Positions 52,665 through 61,324 of a stretch of 64,000 nucleotides of DNA are shown here, in pieces. Position 1 is the first letter of the stretch. Every line of letters begins with the position of its first letter. The stretch lies in assembly GCA_944322885.1 (NCBI GenBank), contig CALUQH010000031.1:62001-126000 (forward strand). The letters are read 5' to 3'. A program made the translations under genes and the position numbers. The notes below the pieces were generated by a model. That model saw nothing but the letters and a program-made list of their open reading frames with translations. It did not search any database and was not told the DNA's origin. This DNA is from Candidatus Gastranaerophilales bacterium (GTDB lineage: Bacteria; Cyanobacteriota; Vampirovibrionia; Gastranaerophilales; Gastranaerophilaceae).

Positions 52665-54005
52665 TTACTTTACCTTAAAAAATTCCTTGATTATTGCAGC
52701 GTTTTCAGCTTTTGTAAAGATTATAAGTATATCATCTGTTTTGATTTCTGTTTCGCCGTAAGGAATTATAATATTATTTTTTCTCTGTACAACACCTATA
52801 ACCGCACGTTCAGGGAATTTTAATTCCATAATTTTTTTGTTATTGAATTCCGGTACTACATTAATTTCAAGGACTTCTCCCTGTCCCTGTTCAACTGTTG
52901 CAAGAATATCAACATCGTTTTCAAGCAGGTCATTTCTGACTTCGTTAATCGCAGAATTTTTCGGCGAAATTGCTATATCTATACCGACTTTTTCAAAAAG
53001 CGGAATATTTAAAACTTTCGAAACTCTGGCTATAACTCTTTTTATCCCGAGTTGTTTGACAAGCAGCGAGCATAAAAGATTTCTTTCATCATTATTTGTT
53101 ACACTTATTGCCACATTAGCAGATCCGATTTCTTCTTCATCAAGAAGCTTTAAATCTGTTCCGTCCCCGTTTATTACAAGAGTACTGGAAAGTTCCTCTG
53201 CAAGAAGCTGGCAGCGTTCATAATCTTTTTCAATAATTTTTGTTTTAATTTTTAATTTTTCAAGAGTTTTGGCAAGCATCATTCCCACATTGCCGCCGCC
53301 TATAATTGCAACTGATTTTACTATTTCTTTTTTATGGAAGAAAGTTCCGGCTAAGATGTCTAAGGAATGAGATGTCCCCATAAAAATAAGTTTGTCGCCT
53401 TCCATAATTTCAGTATCACCGTTTGGAATAAAAAGCTGTGAATCTCTTGTTAAGCCTACCATAAGGGTATCCTTAGTAAATCCGCAGTCTTTAACTTTTT
53501 TCCCGATAATATCAAGATAAGGTTGAACTTTGTATTCCAGTAACCTTGCTCTGCCGTCCGCAAAGTTTTCAACGTCAAGAGCATGTGCAACGGTTACAAT
53601 TCTGAAAATTTCTTGTGTAAGAAGTTCTTCAGGCCAAATTATATAGTCAATAAAAAAGTCACAGAAATTTTCGCTGTTTTTTTCAAAGTTCAGAGTCTTT
53701 TTGTATTCTTCTCTGCTTACGAAACAGATTGTTCTGACACCGCCGTATCTTTTTGCAGAAAGGCAGGCAACGATATTAGCTTCATCAATTCCGGTGCAGG
53801 CAATAAATATATCAGTATTTTTAATATCCGCACTTTTTAAGACATCAATATTAGATGCATTACCCTGAATAAAACTTATATCCAGCTTATTAAATTCATC
53901 CGTCCGGTTTTCTTCTTTGTCGATTATTGTTATGTCATGGTCTTCAAAAAATTCGGTAGCCAGAAGGCAGCCTATTTCCGTTGCACCGTATATTACAATT
54001 TTCAT
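52665..54005 (-). CDS. trkA: TrkA potassium transport regulatory subunit
   Basis: Two RCK modules in tandem: the first Rossmann domain begins MKIVIYGATEIGCLLATEFF, the second begins near residue 223 with VAIIGGGNVGMMLAKTLEKL, and each is followed by a TrkA-C domain. This is the classic two-RCK TrkA (446 residues) that binds NAD(H) or nucleotides and gates TrkH. First gene of the pair. Identity is secure. Confidence 0.94.
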   Translation of the reverse strand: MKIVIYGATEIGCLLATEFFEDHDITIIDKEENRTDEFNKLDISFIQGNASNIDVLKSADIKNTDIFIACTGIDEANIVACLSAKRYGGVRTICFVSREEYKKTLNFEKNSENFCDFFIDYIIWPEELLTQEIFRIVTVAHALDVENFADGRARLLEYKVQPYLDIIGKKVKDCGFTKDTLMVGLTRDSQLFIPNGDTEIMEGDKLIFMGTSHSLDILAGTFFHKKEIVKSVAIIGGGNVGMMLAKTLEKLKIKTKIIEKDYERCQLLAEELSSTLVINGDGTDLKLLDEEEIGSANVAISVTNNDERNLLCSLLVKQLGIKRVIARVSKVLNIPLFEKVGIDIAISPKNSAINEVRNDLLENDVDILATVEQGQGEVLEINVVPEFNNKKIMELKFPERAVIGVVQRKNNIIIPYGETEIKTDDILIIFTKAENAAIIKEFFKVK

Positions 54006-54089
54006 AATTTGAATTATATATTAAGTTAATTTTTTTTACAAGTATTGAATATTCGGGCAATTTTAATTTTCACGCAACTTATAAAAAAT

Positions 54090-55064
54090 ATGGCGATAAA
54101 GATAAATTTTACAGATTATGAAAAATGTTACCCCTCAAGACTTAAAAAATTTTTTAGGTCTAATTTTAATTATAAAACCTATGATGAATTTATTCCGAAT
54201 ATGAAAAATCAAATTGTAGGCAATTTCCCGCCAGAAATAATAAACCTTTTTGGCGTTAATAAATCGGAAAATATTAAACAGTTTCAGCAGGCAATGGGTG
54301 AATGTGTTCAATATCTCCGTCAATGCTATATTGAATTTAAAAAAAATAATATAATTCAATTTAACTTTACTGATATGGATAGCGAGGATTTGAAATTATT
54401 CGAAAAGAAATCATCAGAATTTTTAAACAGCATGTTAAAAAATATTGTTCCTAAAGGCATAAAGGCAAAGCTTGAATATGTCGGAAAAGGCGGATGGAAA
54501 AATGTTTTTAAATTTTCAATGTATGATTACGGCGAAAAAATTATGCATGATAAAGCTTTACAGATATTTTATAATATATCATGTCCTGTAAAATCTTTAA
54601 GAAACTCTCAGGGCATATATGCTGAAACAAATTTCTGGGTATATTTAAAAAATATTATCGGTCATAATATGGACAAAACTCAGTTTACAAAATATTATAT
54701 GTCTGATTTAAAAAACGGATATTCAATGACGGAATTTGCGGATTCTGATATTACGGTTACAAGTGCCCCCTTCGACTTTGAAAATATTGCCAGAATATTT
54801 TATACGGATACAACAAATGAACCTATAAACGGAAAAATATATGATGTAGGCGGATGTTTAAAATTCCCCGGATTTATAAAAGATAAAGTTGTTTTAAAGT
54901 ATTTTAAAAAACTTATGTACCGTACACCCGGTAAAGATTTAACGGATTATACAGAAAGATTAAAGCTACTTATTCAAAATCCCAAAACCCCGCATAGAGA
55001 TAAAATTAAACAGGCGCTGGAGTTATTTCAGAAGGAAAAGTCCATAGATAATTATGTAATTTAA
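54090..55064 (+). CDS. unknown protein with a possible kinase-like fold, 324 aa
   Basis: The ATG at 54090 is preferred; the longer frame from 54045 runs into the trkA promoter region. No family is recognised with confidence. Several segments are arranged as in protein-kinase-like folds: a glycine loop and strand VGKGGWKNVFKFSMYDYG, a possible strand lysine near KALQIFYN, an acidic helix AETNFWVYLKN, a hinge-like GYSMTEFAD, and YDVGGCLKFPGF where an activation motif would be. The usual HxD catalytic triad is not evident, so it could be a pseudokinase or something else. It overlaps the convergent yggT end by 42 bases. Confidence 0.65.
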   Translation: MAIKINFTDYEKCYPSRLKKFFRSNFNYKTYDEFIPNMKNQIVGNFPPEIINLFGVNKSENIKQFQQAMGECVQYLRQCYIEFKKNNIIQFNFTDMDSEDLKLFEKKSSEFLNSMLKNIVPKGIKAKLEYVGKGGWKNVFKFSMYDYGEKIMHDKALQIFYNISCPVKSLRNSQGIYAETNFWVYLKNIIGHNMDKTQFTKYYMSDLKNGYSMTEFADSDITVTSAPFDFENIARIFYTDTTNEPINGKIYDVGGCLKFPGFIKDKVVLKYFKKLMYRTPGKDLTDYTERLKLLIQNPKTPHRDKIKQALELFQKEKSIDNYVI

Positions 55065-55292
55065 TATTTGAAGAACAATTACTGCAACAATCGGGGAAAA
55101 ATCCAATCCACCGACCGGCGGAATAATTTTTCTGAATATATCAAGGTATAAATCTGTAACATCTCTTAAACCGGTAAAGGGTTGTTTGTACCAATCAATA
55201 TTTGGAATAAAGCTTAATAAGCATCTTACTAAGATTAACCAGAAATATATTTGAAAAAAACTGTTTACGACAAAAATTAGATTATTAATCAT
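55023..55292 (-). CDS. YggT-family membrane protein
   Basis: An 89-residue protein with two hydrophobic segments and the family pattern WLILVRCLLSFIPNIDW and RKIIPPVGGLDFSPIVAVIV. YggT proteins are linked to membrane or division-related functions (YlmG in cyanobacteria and plastids affects nucleoid and thylakoid distribution). Its 3' end overlaps the gene on the + strand by 42 bases. Confidence 0.85.
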   Translation of the reverse strand: MINNLIFVVNSFFQIYFWLILVRCLLSFIPNIDWYKQPFTGLRDVTDLYLDIFRKIIPPVGGLDFSPIVAVIVLQILNYIIIYGLFLLK

Positions 55293-55306
55293 TCTTTACC
55301 TTTTGC

Positions 55307-56110
55307 TTATAACTGTGATTTCTTTTTAGTATTTCCACATTCGCAGTTAACTCTTTCTGACGGAATGTTTTCAATCATTTTGAATAAAAGATTTTTTAGG
55401 TTTGCAACATTTGAATTGAAAACTTCAATAACTTCATGATGAGAAACCGGCGGAACATCGCCTACTAATCCTGCATCATAATCCGTAATTAAGGAAATAT
55501 TCAACGGACACATGTCCATTTCTTTTACCAGATATGCTTCAGGGAAAGCTGTCATATTTATGACTTCCCAACCCTGATTTGTGAAAAATTTAGATTCTGC
55601 CTTAGTTGAAAATCTCGGTCCGTTTATAACGATAACTGTTCCCGTTTCATGAACTGTAATGCCGAGATCTTTAGCAGTTTTTACCGCAAGTTGTCTGAGT
55701 TCGGGACAGTAAGTTTCAGCTGCAGAAGGGTGTGTAACAACAGGTCCTTCAAAGAAGGTTGACTTTCTGTCGTCAGTCCAGTCGACAAACTGATCACATA
55801 TTACAAAATCACCCGGTTTAACATGTTTTTGCAAGCTTCCTGCAGCGCATGGAGAAATAACTCTTTCGCAGCCGACGGATTTCATAGCCCAGACATTTGC
55901 TCTGTAATTAATTAAATGGGGAAGTATAGTATGGTTTCTTCCGTGTCTGGGCATAAATGCAACTTTATGTTCTCCGATTGTTCCGATAAATAAGTTATCA
56001 CTCGGCATTCCATAAGGTGTTTCAACTTTTACTTCTTCAATATTATCTAAAAATTTGTAAAATCCCGACCCCCCAAATACACCGATATCTGCTAATTTTT
56101 TATTTTCCAT
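55307..56110 (-). CDS. mtnP: S-methyl-5'-thioadenosine phosphorylase
   Basis: The ATG at 56110, behind AAGGAGAGG, starts MENKKLADIGVFGGSGFY. Phosphate and purine-binding segments are FMPRHGRNHTILPHLINYRA, CAAGSL, NGPRFSTKAES, NMTAFPEAYL and LITDYDAGL, the last with the Asp pair that recognises the adenine amino group in methylthioadenosine phosphorylases. A length of 267 is normal. It salvages methylthioadenosine from polyamine synthesis. A methylthioinosine or other purine phosphorylase is less likely given the DYD motif. Confidence 0.88.
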   Translation of the reverse strand: MENKKLADIGVFGGSGFYKFLDNIEEVKVETPYGMPSDNLFIGTIGEHKVAFMPRHGRNHTILPHLINYRANVWAMKSVGCERVISPCAAGSLQKHVKPGDFVICDQFVDWTDDRKSTFFEGPVVTHPSAAETYCPELRQLAVKTAKDLGITVHETGTVIVINGPRFSTKAESKFFTNQGWEVINMTAFPEAYLVKEMDMCPLNISLITDYDAGLVGDVPPVSHHEVIEVFNSNVANLKNLLFKMIENIPSERVNCECGNTKKKSQL

Positions 56111-56268
56111 ATTATACCTCTCCTTTTTAATAGATTTTATCATGAAAATAGTAAAATAGTAAAAAATAAAAAAAATATATGTGCTTAACAATTGTTACAA
56201 ATACACTTAAAAACCTGATATATCTTGATTTATGCGGGGTTTGCCAAACCAAATTTTAATCTTGGGGG

Positions 56269-56296
56269 TTGAAATTTTATTTTTTTGTTATATAGT
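56269..56296 (+). promoter_or_regulatory. promoter of the lytic transglycosylase gene
   Basis: TTGAAA (56269-56274) and TATAGT (56291-56296) are 16 bases apart. A small hairpin GGTTT-GCC-AAACC lies just upstream (about 56239-56251). Confidence 0.55.
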
Positions 56297-56395
56297 GTAA
56301 GTACAATTTCATTCTTAAAAGTTTTTGACTTGTTGAAGAAATGAGTCGTTATGGAATTTTTAAGGATTTCAATTTACAACGTAGAGGATTACATT

Positions 56396-57040
56396 TTGAG
56401 AAAATTATTACTGTTAACTTTTACACTGGTGTGTATGTTATTTTGCCATGCACAATGTCAGGCAGCTGACGTAAATTCTGTAAAAGCGACAATAGTAAAA
56501 CATGCTATTGAAATGGGAGTGGATCCTGCAATAGCGCTCAGTATAGCGCGCACAGAGTCAGGATTCAGACACGAAGCGAGAAGTTCTCACGGTGCGGTTG
56601 GCGTTTTCCAGCTTATGCCGTCAACGGCCAGAAGAATGGGTTACAATCCGTATCTTCTGAATGAAAATATTAAAGCCGGGATAACATATTATAAAAAAAT
56701 GTATAATATGTTTGGTTCTGTTGAATTAGCATTAGCTGCATATAATGCCGGTCCGGGAAATGTAAAAAAATACAATGCTATCCCTCCGTTCGGAGAAACA
56801 AGACGTTTCGTAAACAAAATTATGACTGATGTCAACAGACAAAAAACTAATCCGGATCCTGCTGTAGTTAATGCAAGAAAAGGTATTTATGCCGCTCAAA
56901 AACCAAAAACGGTTACTACTTCTAAACCTGTTGTACATACATCAACGGGGCAGGTTATGGATGCCAAGGAACTTCAAGTTGAAGTGTTGAATGAAAAACC
57001 GATACAGCTGAAGCTTGAAACTTTGACAGTCGCAATTTAA
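56396..57040 (+). CDS. lytic transglycosylase (SLT domain), exported
   Basis: I prefer a TTG start at 56396, seven bases after GAGGA, because it yields a classic signal peptide (MRKLLLLTFTLVCML, cleavage near CQA-AD). The in-frame ATG at 56351 would place 15 extra residues before it. The SLT fold follows: ALSIARTESGFRHEARSS with the catalytic Glu, HGAVGVFQLMPSTARRMG, and ALAAYNAGPGNVKKY. It cleaves peptidoglycan glycan strands with formation of anhydro-MurNAc, feeding recycling enzymes such as MurQ. A C-terminal tail of about 50 residues is low in complexity. Confidence 0.9.
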   Translation: MRKLLLLTFTLVCMLFCHAQCQAADVNSVKATIVKHAIEMGVDPAIALSIARTESGFRHEARSSHGAVGVFQLMPSTARRMGYNPYLLNENIKAGITYYKKMYNMFGSVELALAAYNAGPGNVKKYNAIPPFGETRRFVNKIMTDVNRQKTNPDPAVVNARKGIYAAQKPKTVTTSKPVVHTSTGQVMDAKELQVEVLNEKPIQLKLETLTVAI

Positions 57041-57052
57041 TTAGAAACAAAT

Positions 57053-57093
57053 GAAAAAAATACTCCTTCAAATCTTTGAAGGAGTATTTTTTT
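57053..57093. terminator. bidirectional terminator
   Basis: Arms AATACTCCTTCA and TGAAGGAGTATT with a 5-base loop and A/T runs on both sides lie between the convergent transglycosylase and relA/spoT genes. Confidence 0.88.
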
Positions 57094-57112
57094 ATAAGCT
57101 GAGTGAGAAAAA

Positions 57113-59323
57113 TTATTTATTTTTTTTGTTTTTATTATGTTTTTGTTTGCCATTATTTCGTCTTGGCATATTTGGGGCAGAATATGAGGTTTGTATACGT
57201 TTTACGCTGTAAACATCGGGTATTGCCTGTATACTTAAAATAACTTTTTTCAAAGTATCTATGTTGTCAAGTTCAATTCCGAGTTCTATAATACCGACTT
57301 TCCCGCTTTTGGATTTTACATTTGCATAGTTGATATTTGTGTTGTTATCCGAAACTGCAGCAATAATATCTTTTAAAAGCCCCATTTTTTCGGCTGTTTC
57401 AACCCTGATTGTAGTATTGTATGTTTTGTTAACGTTGTCCCCTGACCAGTTTATAGTCATTAATCTTTCTGGTTCAATGTGATCAAGCATCGGACAGTCC
57501 ATTCTGTGAACTGTTACGCCTTTTGCTCTGGTTACAACTCCTACAATGGGCTCGCCGGGGATTGGTGAACAACATTTTGCAATTGAATACATCAACCCTT
57601 CAAGCCCGATAATATCCTTTTCGGATTTTCTTTTTGTTCCGCCGTGGAAAGTACTTGCGGGCTGTCTTGGCTGTTCAGGTTTTTTGAGTTTGTTAACTAT
57701 TTTATTTACGGTTGTTTCGCCATAGCCAAGCGCAGCAAACAAATCTTCTGCTGTTAAATAATTCATCTGCTTGGCAACTTTTTCAAACTCGCCTGATTTT
57801 GTATATTCATCAAAAACAGCTTTTGTAAGCTCATGTTCAAGGTTGGTTTTCCCGAGTTCTATATGTTCTTCTCTGTTGTTTTTCTTAAACCACTGTTTAA
57901 TTTTAGAGGAAGCCTGTTTTGTAACGACAAAGTTAAGCCAGTCAAGACGCGGGGCAGGTGTTTTTGAAGTTAGAATTTCTACAATGTCGCCGTTATGCAG
58001 TTTTGTGTCAAGCTGTGCTATTCTGCCGTTTATAAGTGCTCCGACAGTTTTATTCCCGACTTCCGAATGAATTCTGTATGCAAAGTCAACCGGAGTAGCA
58101 TTAACAGGAAGATCAAATACATCTCCGTTAGGAGTAAATGCAAAAACCTGATCTGAAAATAAATCCAGTTTTACGGAATTCACAAAATCTTCGGCAGAGG
58201 CCATATCTTTATCATATTCAACCAGTTTTCTCATCCACGAAAACTGCATATCTGAAGGTGCATTGGCTTTTTGCGACCCTTTTTCTTTATATCTCCAGTG
58301 AGCGGCAATACCGTATTCCGCAACCTCGTGCATTTCCCAGGTTCTGATTTGAACTTCAAGAGGCTTTGAACGCGGCCCGATAACTGATGTATGCAGGGAC
58401 TGATACATGTTGCCTTTAGGCATTGCAATATAATCCTTAAATCTCCCAGGAATCGGCTTAAATTGGGAGTGAATAAGCCCTAAAACCTCATAGCATTCTT
58501 TTTCAGTATCGACTATTACACGGACTGCCGTTATATCGTAAAGGTCGTGGAATGCTATATTCAGACGTTTCATTTTGCTGTAAATACTGTAGTAATGCTT
58601 TGCTCTGCCCGTAATTTGAGCGTTAATACCTGCTTTTTTTACATCGGCTGTAATTTTGTCAATAAGGATTTTGACTGTAGCTTCTCTGTCTGCTTTTGTC
58701 TGAGATACAAGACGCGCTATTTCAAAATATTTATCGGGTTCAAGGTAACGGAGCGACAAGTCCTCAAGTTCTGCTTTTATTTTGTAAATCCCTAAACGGT
58801 TTGCAAGCGGAGCAAAAATATCAAGTGTTTCACGGGCAATCTTCTGCTGTTTGGCTGTTGTCATAAAATTAAGCGTGCGCATATTGTGCAGCCTGTCTGC
58901 AAGTTTTAAGAATACAATTCTAATATCTTTTGCCATAGCAATAAAAAGACGGCGGAAGTTTTCGGCCTGTCTTTCTTCTTTTGATTTAAATTGTAATTTC
59001 CCGAGTTTTGTAACCCCCTGAACAAGGGATAAAACGTCTTTACCGAAAAGATTTTCGATTTCTTCTGGCTGTGTATCTGTGTCTTCTAGAATGTCATGTA
59101 AAAACGCCGCTTCAAGCGTGTGAGAATCTACTTTTAACCCTACAAGTATTTTTGCAACTTCTACGGGATGAATAATATAAGGTTCTTCTGAAATTCTATA
59201 TTGACCTTCATGCAGACGTTTCGCAAACAGATAGGCCTTTTCGATTTCTTCAATTTCAGAAGGCTCTCTGTTTTGTGCAATAAGTTCTTTTTTTATATCG
59301 TCAAAAAGAGGTTTTTCACTCAT
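57113..59323 (-). CDS. spoT: bifunctional (p)ppGpp synthetase/hydrolase (RelA/SpoT)
   Basis: All four domains are visible. The HD hydrolase has FLHDILEDT with H76-D77; the synthetase has RFKDYIAMPKGNMYQSLHTS near 300 and AAHWRYKEKG; a TGS domain (VFAFTPNGDVFDLPVNATPV) lies near 400; and an ACT domain (TIRVETAEKMGLLKDIIAAV) lies near 640. With an intact HD motif it should both make and degrade the alarmone, as expected of the single Rel-type protein in many bacteria. The C-terminus is a basic Lys/Asn-rich tail. A length of 736 is normal. Confidence 0.96.
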   Translation of the reverse strand: MSEKPLFDDIKKELIAQNREPSEIEEIEKAYLFAKRLHEGQYRISEEPYIIHPVEVAKILVGLKVDSHTLEAAFLHDILEDTDTQPEEIENLFGKDVLSLVQGVTKLGKLQFKSKEERQAENFRRLFIAMAKDIRIVFLKLADRLHNMRTLNFMTTAKQQKIARETLDIFAPLANRLGIYKIKAELEDLSLRYLEPDKYFEIARLVSQTKADREATVKILIDKITADVKKAGINAQITGRAKHYYSIYSKMKRLNIAFHDLYDITAVRVIVDTEKECYEVLGLIHSQFKPIPGRFKDYIAMPKGNMYQSLHTSVIGPRSKPLEVQIRTWEMHEVAEYGIAAHWRYKEKGSQKANAPSDMQFSWMRKLVEYDKDMASAEDFVNSVKLDLFSDQVFAFTPNGDVFDLPVNATPVDFAYRIHSEVGNKTVGALINGRIAQLDTKLHNGDIVEILTSKTPAPRLDWLNFVVTKQASSKIKQWFKKNNREEHIELGKTNLEHELTKAVFDEYTKSGEFEKVAKQMNYLTAEDLFAALGYGETTVNKIVNKLKKPEQPRQPASTFHGGTKRKSEKDIIGLEGLMYSIAKCCSPIPGEPIVGVVTRAKGVTVHRMDCPMLDHIEPERLMTINWSGDNVNKTYNTTIRVETAEKMGLLKDIIAAVSDNNTNINYANVKSKSGKVGIIELGIELDNIDTLKKVILSIQAIPDVYSVKRIQTSYSAPNMPRRNNGKQKHNKNKKNK

Positions 59324-59397
59324 GATATAATCATAATACAGATTTTATTTGAATTTTTCAAGTAAATCGGAAAAATTCATTCATAAGGATTATAAAA

Positions 59398-59688
59398 ATG
59401 ATTAAAGAAGTTAAAAAAGGATTGCTCATTAATATTCGCGTGTCGCCTAACGCAAGCAAAAATGAAATAATAATTTCAGATGATATGATAAAGCTAAAAA
59501 TCACGACACAGCCGATTGAAGGCAAGGCAAATAAGGCCGTTATAGAGTTTTTATCAAAACAGTTAAAAGTCCCGAAATCAAATTTTGAAATAGCAAAAGG
59601 GCAGACTTCTAAAGATAAAACTATTCTTATAAAGCTGAACAGTTCTGATAAAATAACTGAAATAAAAAATTTTTTCGATAAAAATTAA
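59398..59688 (+). CDS. DUF167/YggU family protein
   Basis: A 96-residue protein with the family pattern LINIRVSPNASKNEIIISDD, PIEGKANKAVIEFLSKQL and IAKGQTSKDKTILI. Structures of relatives show a small alpha/beta fold; the molecular function is not established. A weak AAGGAT site precedes the ATG. It is divergent from relA/spoT. Confidence 0.88.
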   Translation: MIKEVKKGLLINIRVSPNASKNEIIISDDMIKLKITTQPIEGKANKAVIEFLSKQLKVPKSNFEIAKGQTSKDKTILIKLNSSDKITEIKNFFDKN

Positions 59689-59789
59689 TTAGCAAAAATA
59701 AATATTTACGAATTTTATTAAACTTTGTACAGGGTGGTATTGCAATATTAAATTTTTTGTATTATCGTGTACTAACAGGGAAATTAAAA

Positions 59790-59876
59790 ATGTTACAAAA
59801 TCAATCTTTAAAACTCCATCATATCCATCATCATAGCGACCTTGAAAGGCTATGGGATTGGTGGTGCACGCTTTAA
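59790..59876 (+). CDS. leader peptide rich in His and Trp, 28 aa (attenuator)
   Basis: An AGGGA site nine bases upstream and an ATG at 59790 open a 28-codon frame that begins MLQNQ and ends with HHIHHHSDLERLWDWWCTL. Five of six consecutive codons at 59817-59834 are His, and three Trp codons lie at 59853-59864. The composition is that of an amino-acid sensing leader, as in hisL and trpL. The peptide-coding region includes one arm of an antiterminator (next entry). It is not likely to be a functional protein. Confidence 0.75.
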   Translation: MLQNQSLKLHHIHHHSDLERLWDWWCTL

Positions 59877-59952
59877 AGATCTTTCTGATAAAACAATTCC
59901 GCTAAAAAATAGTCTTTCAAGGAGCAAGAGATGCGTGAGGGACTATTTTTTT
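59840..59952 (+). promoter_or_regulatory. transcription attenuator: mutually exclusive antiterminator and terminator stems
   Basis: Antiterminator: CCTTGAAAGGCTAT (59840-59853) can pair with ATAGTCTTTCAAGG (59909-59922), 14 bp with one G-U. Terminator: AAAAAATAGTCTTTCA (59904-59919) can pair with TGAGGGACTATTTTTT (about 59936-59951), ending in a T run. The two stems share 59909-59919, so only one can form. A ribosome stalled at the His codons leaves the first arm free, favouring readthrough; a ribosome moving on covers it, favouring termination. The next gene starts 29 bases after the terminator. Confidence 0.75.
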
Positions 59953-59980
59953 ACTTAAAGAATTGGAGAAAATAAAAAAA

Positions 59981-61264
59981 ATGACAATAGCAAACATAAT
60001 TTCGGCAATCGGCAACAATAACAGTGTTTACCCTTTAATCGTACGCGACTGCGGGATAGAGGTTCCGACAAAAATTGCTCTGACGTATGAGCAGAATAAA
60101 AAAGAATCAAAAGGGATCGCGTACCTTGCGGCAAGGGAACGTTTTTTGGATGAATATTCCGTATCTGCAGTGTGGCTCGGCGGTATTCCTTTGGTCGGCT
60201 GGCTGTGTGACAAGTATATAAAAGCAAAAGGTCTGAATCCTAAAGTTAATTTGAAATTGTTCAAGGAAGAAAACGGAATTCAGGGGATTGATTACAATAT
60301 CAAAAAATTCAAGGATATTGCTCCTGATGCGGTAAAAGACTTATTAAAAGTAAAACAAAATAAAAAAATGTATGAAAAATTGCTCGCTTCAAAATTTATT
60401 GCATCAACAACAATTCCTATTCTGTTTATGGGCTTTATTCTGCCGAAACTTATTTTTGCTTCATCAGCAAGAAAGATTGAAAATTTGAGAAAAAAAGAAG
60501 CACAGCAAAAATCTACTGATAAGATAAGTTTTTTACAAAAGGATAGATTTTATAAAAATAAGGATATTAGTTTTTCAGGAAACTGGGTTGCAAAGGTCGC
60601 AAATTTTTCCGCACAGGACAAGATGGCTGTAACAGACGGCGGGTATGCCATCGGACGTGTCGGAACTGCAAGAAATAAAAATGAGGCCTATGATATTTCT
60701 TTCAAAATGGCAGGCATGATGTTTTTAAATTTTGTTGCTCCCAAATGGATTGAAAAAGCTTTGAATAAAGCTACAGGGGTAGAGCTTGATCCTGTAATGC
60801 TTGCTGATAAAAAATTTATAGAGCAGGTAAAGGACGGAAGTATATTAAATAATCTTCCAAAATCCGATAAAGCTGAAGATTTGTTAAAATTCGTTGATAA
60901 TATATCAAATAAAGATACCCAGTTTATTAAGTTTGCAAAAAAATTCAATAAAATACAAACTTTAGATAATGGAGTCAGAGATCCGAGAGCTTATGTTGAT
61001 ATAAAAAATCTGGCAAAATTCCGTAATGATATACAATCTTTTGCAGAAAACGCTAAAAATTTATCGAATGATGCTTTTAAGGCCTTTGTAAAAAAATCGA
61101 AGTTTGCTAAATCCGCTAATATTTTAACGAATGTGGCTTTAAGCAGTTTTCTTCTTGCTTATGCCCTTCCAAAAGCACAGTTCAAATTCAGAAAATGGAT
61201 AACAGGTTCCGATCTAGAACCCGGTCTTGCTCCGGCCGAAAAAATTGTTGATAAAAAAGTCTAA
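59981..61264 (+). CDS. unknown protein under attenuator control, 427 aa
   Basis: The ATG at 59981 follows GGAGAA by ten bases; the frame also extends to a TTG at 59963. I do not recognise the family. The N-terminal third has a hydrophobic segment around VWLGGIPLVGWLCDKYIKA, a second strong one near IASTTIPILFMGFILPKLIF, and another near the C-terminus (NILTNVALSSFLLAYALP), so it is probably membrane-associated. The middle reads KDISFSGNWVAKVANF and AVTDGGYAIGRVGTARNKNE. No metabolic signature explains control by a His/Trp leader. Confidence 0.75.
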   Translation: MTIANIISAIGNNNSVYPLIVRDCGIEVPTKIALTYEQNKKESKGIAYLAARERFLDEYSVSAVWLGGIPLVGWLCDKYIKAKGLNPKVNLKLFKEENGIQGIDYNIKKFKDIAPDAVKDLLKVKQNKKMYEKLLASKFIASTTIPILFMGFILPKLIFASSARKIENLRKKEAQQKSTDKISFLQKDRFYKNKDISFSGNWVAKVANFSAQDKMAVTDGGYAIGRVGTARNKNEAYDISFKMAGMMFLNFVAPKWIEKALNKATGVELDPVMLADKKFIEQVKDGSILNNLPKSDKAEDLLKFVDNISNKDTQFIKFAKKFNKIQTLDNGVRDPRAYVDIKNLAKFRNDIQSFAENAKNLSNDAFKAFVKKSKFAKSANILTNVALSSFLLAYALPKAQFKFRKWITGSDLEPGLAPAEKIVDKKV

Positions 61265-61265
61265 A

Positions 61266-61304
61266 TAAAAAACGGCATTATTGTTTTTAGGATAATGCCG
61301 TTTT
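61266..61304. terminator. bidirectional terminator
   Basis: Arms AAACGGCATTAT and ATAATGCCGTTT with a short loop, flanked by A and T runs, lie between the convergent genes ending at 61264 and 61325. Confidence 0.85.
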
Positions 61305-61324
61305 ACTTATTTAAGTTTCATTAT

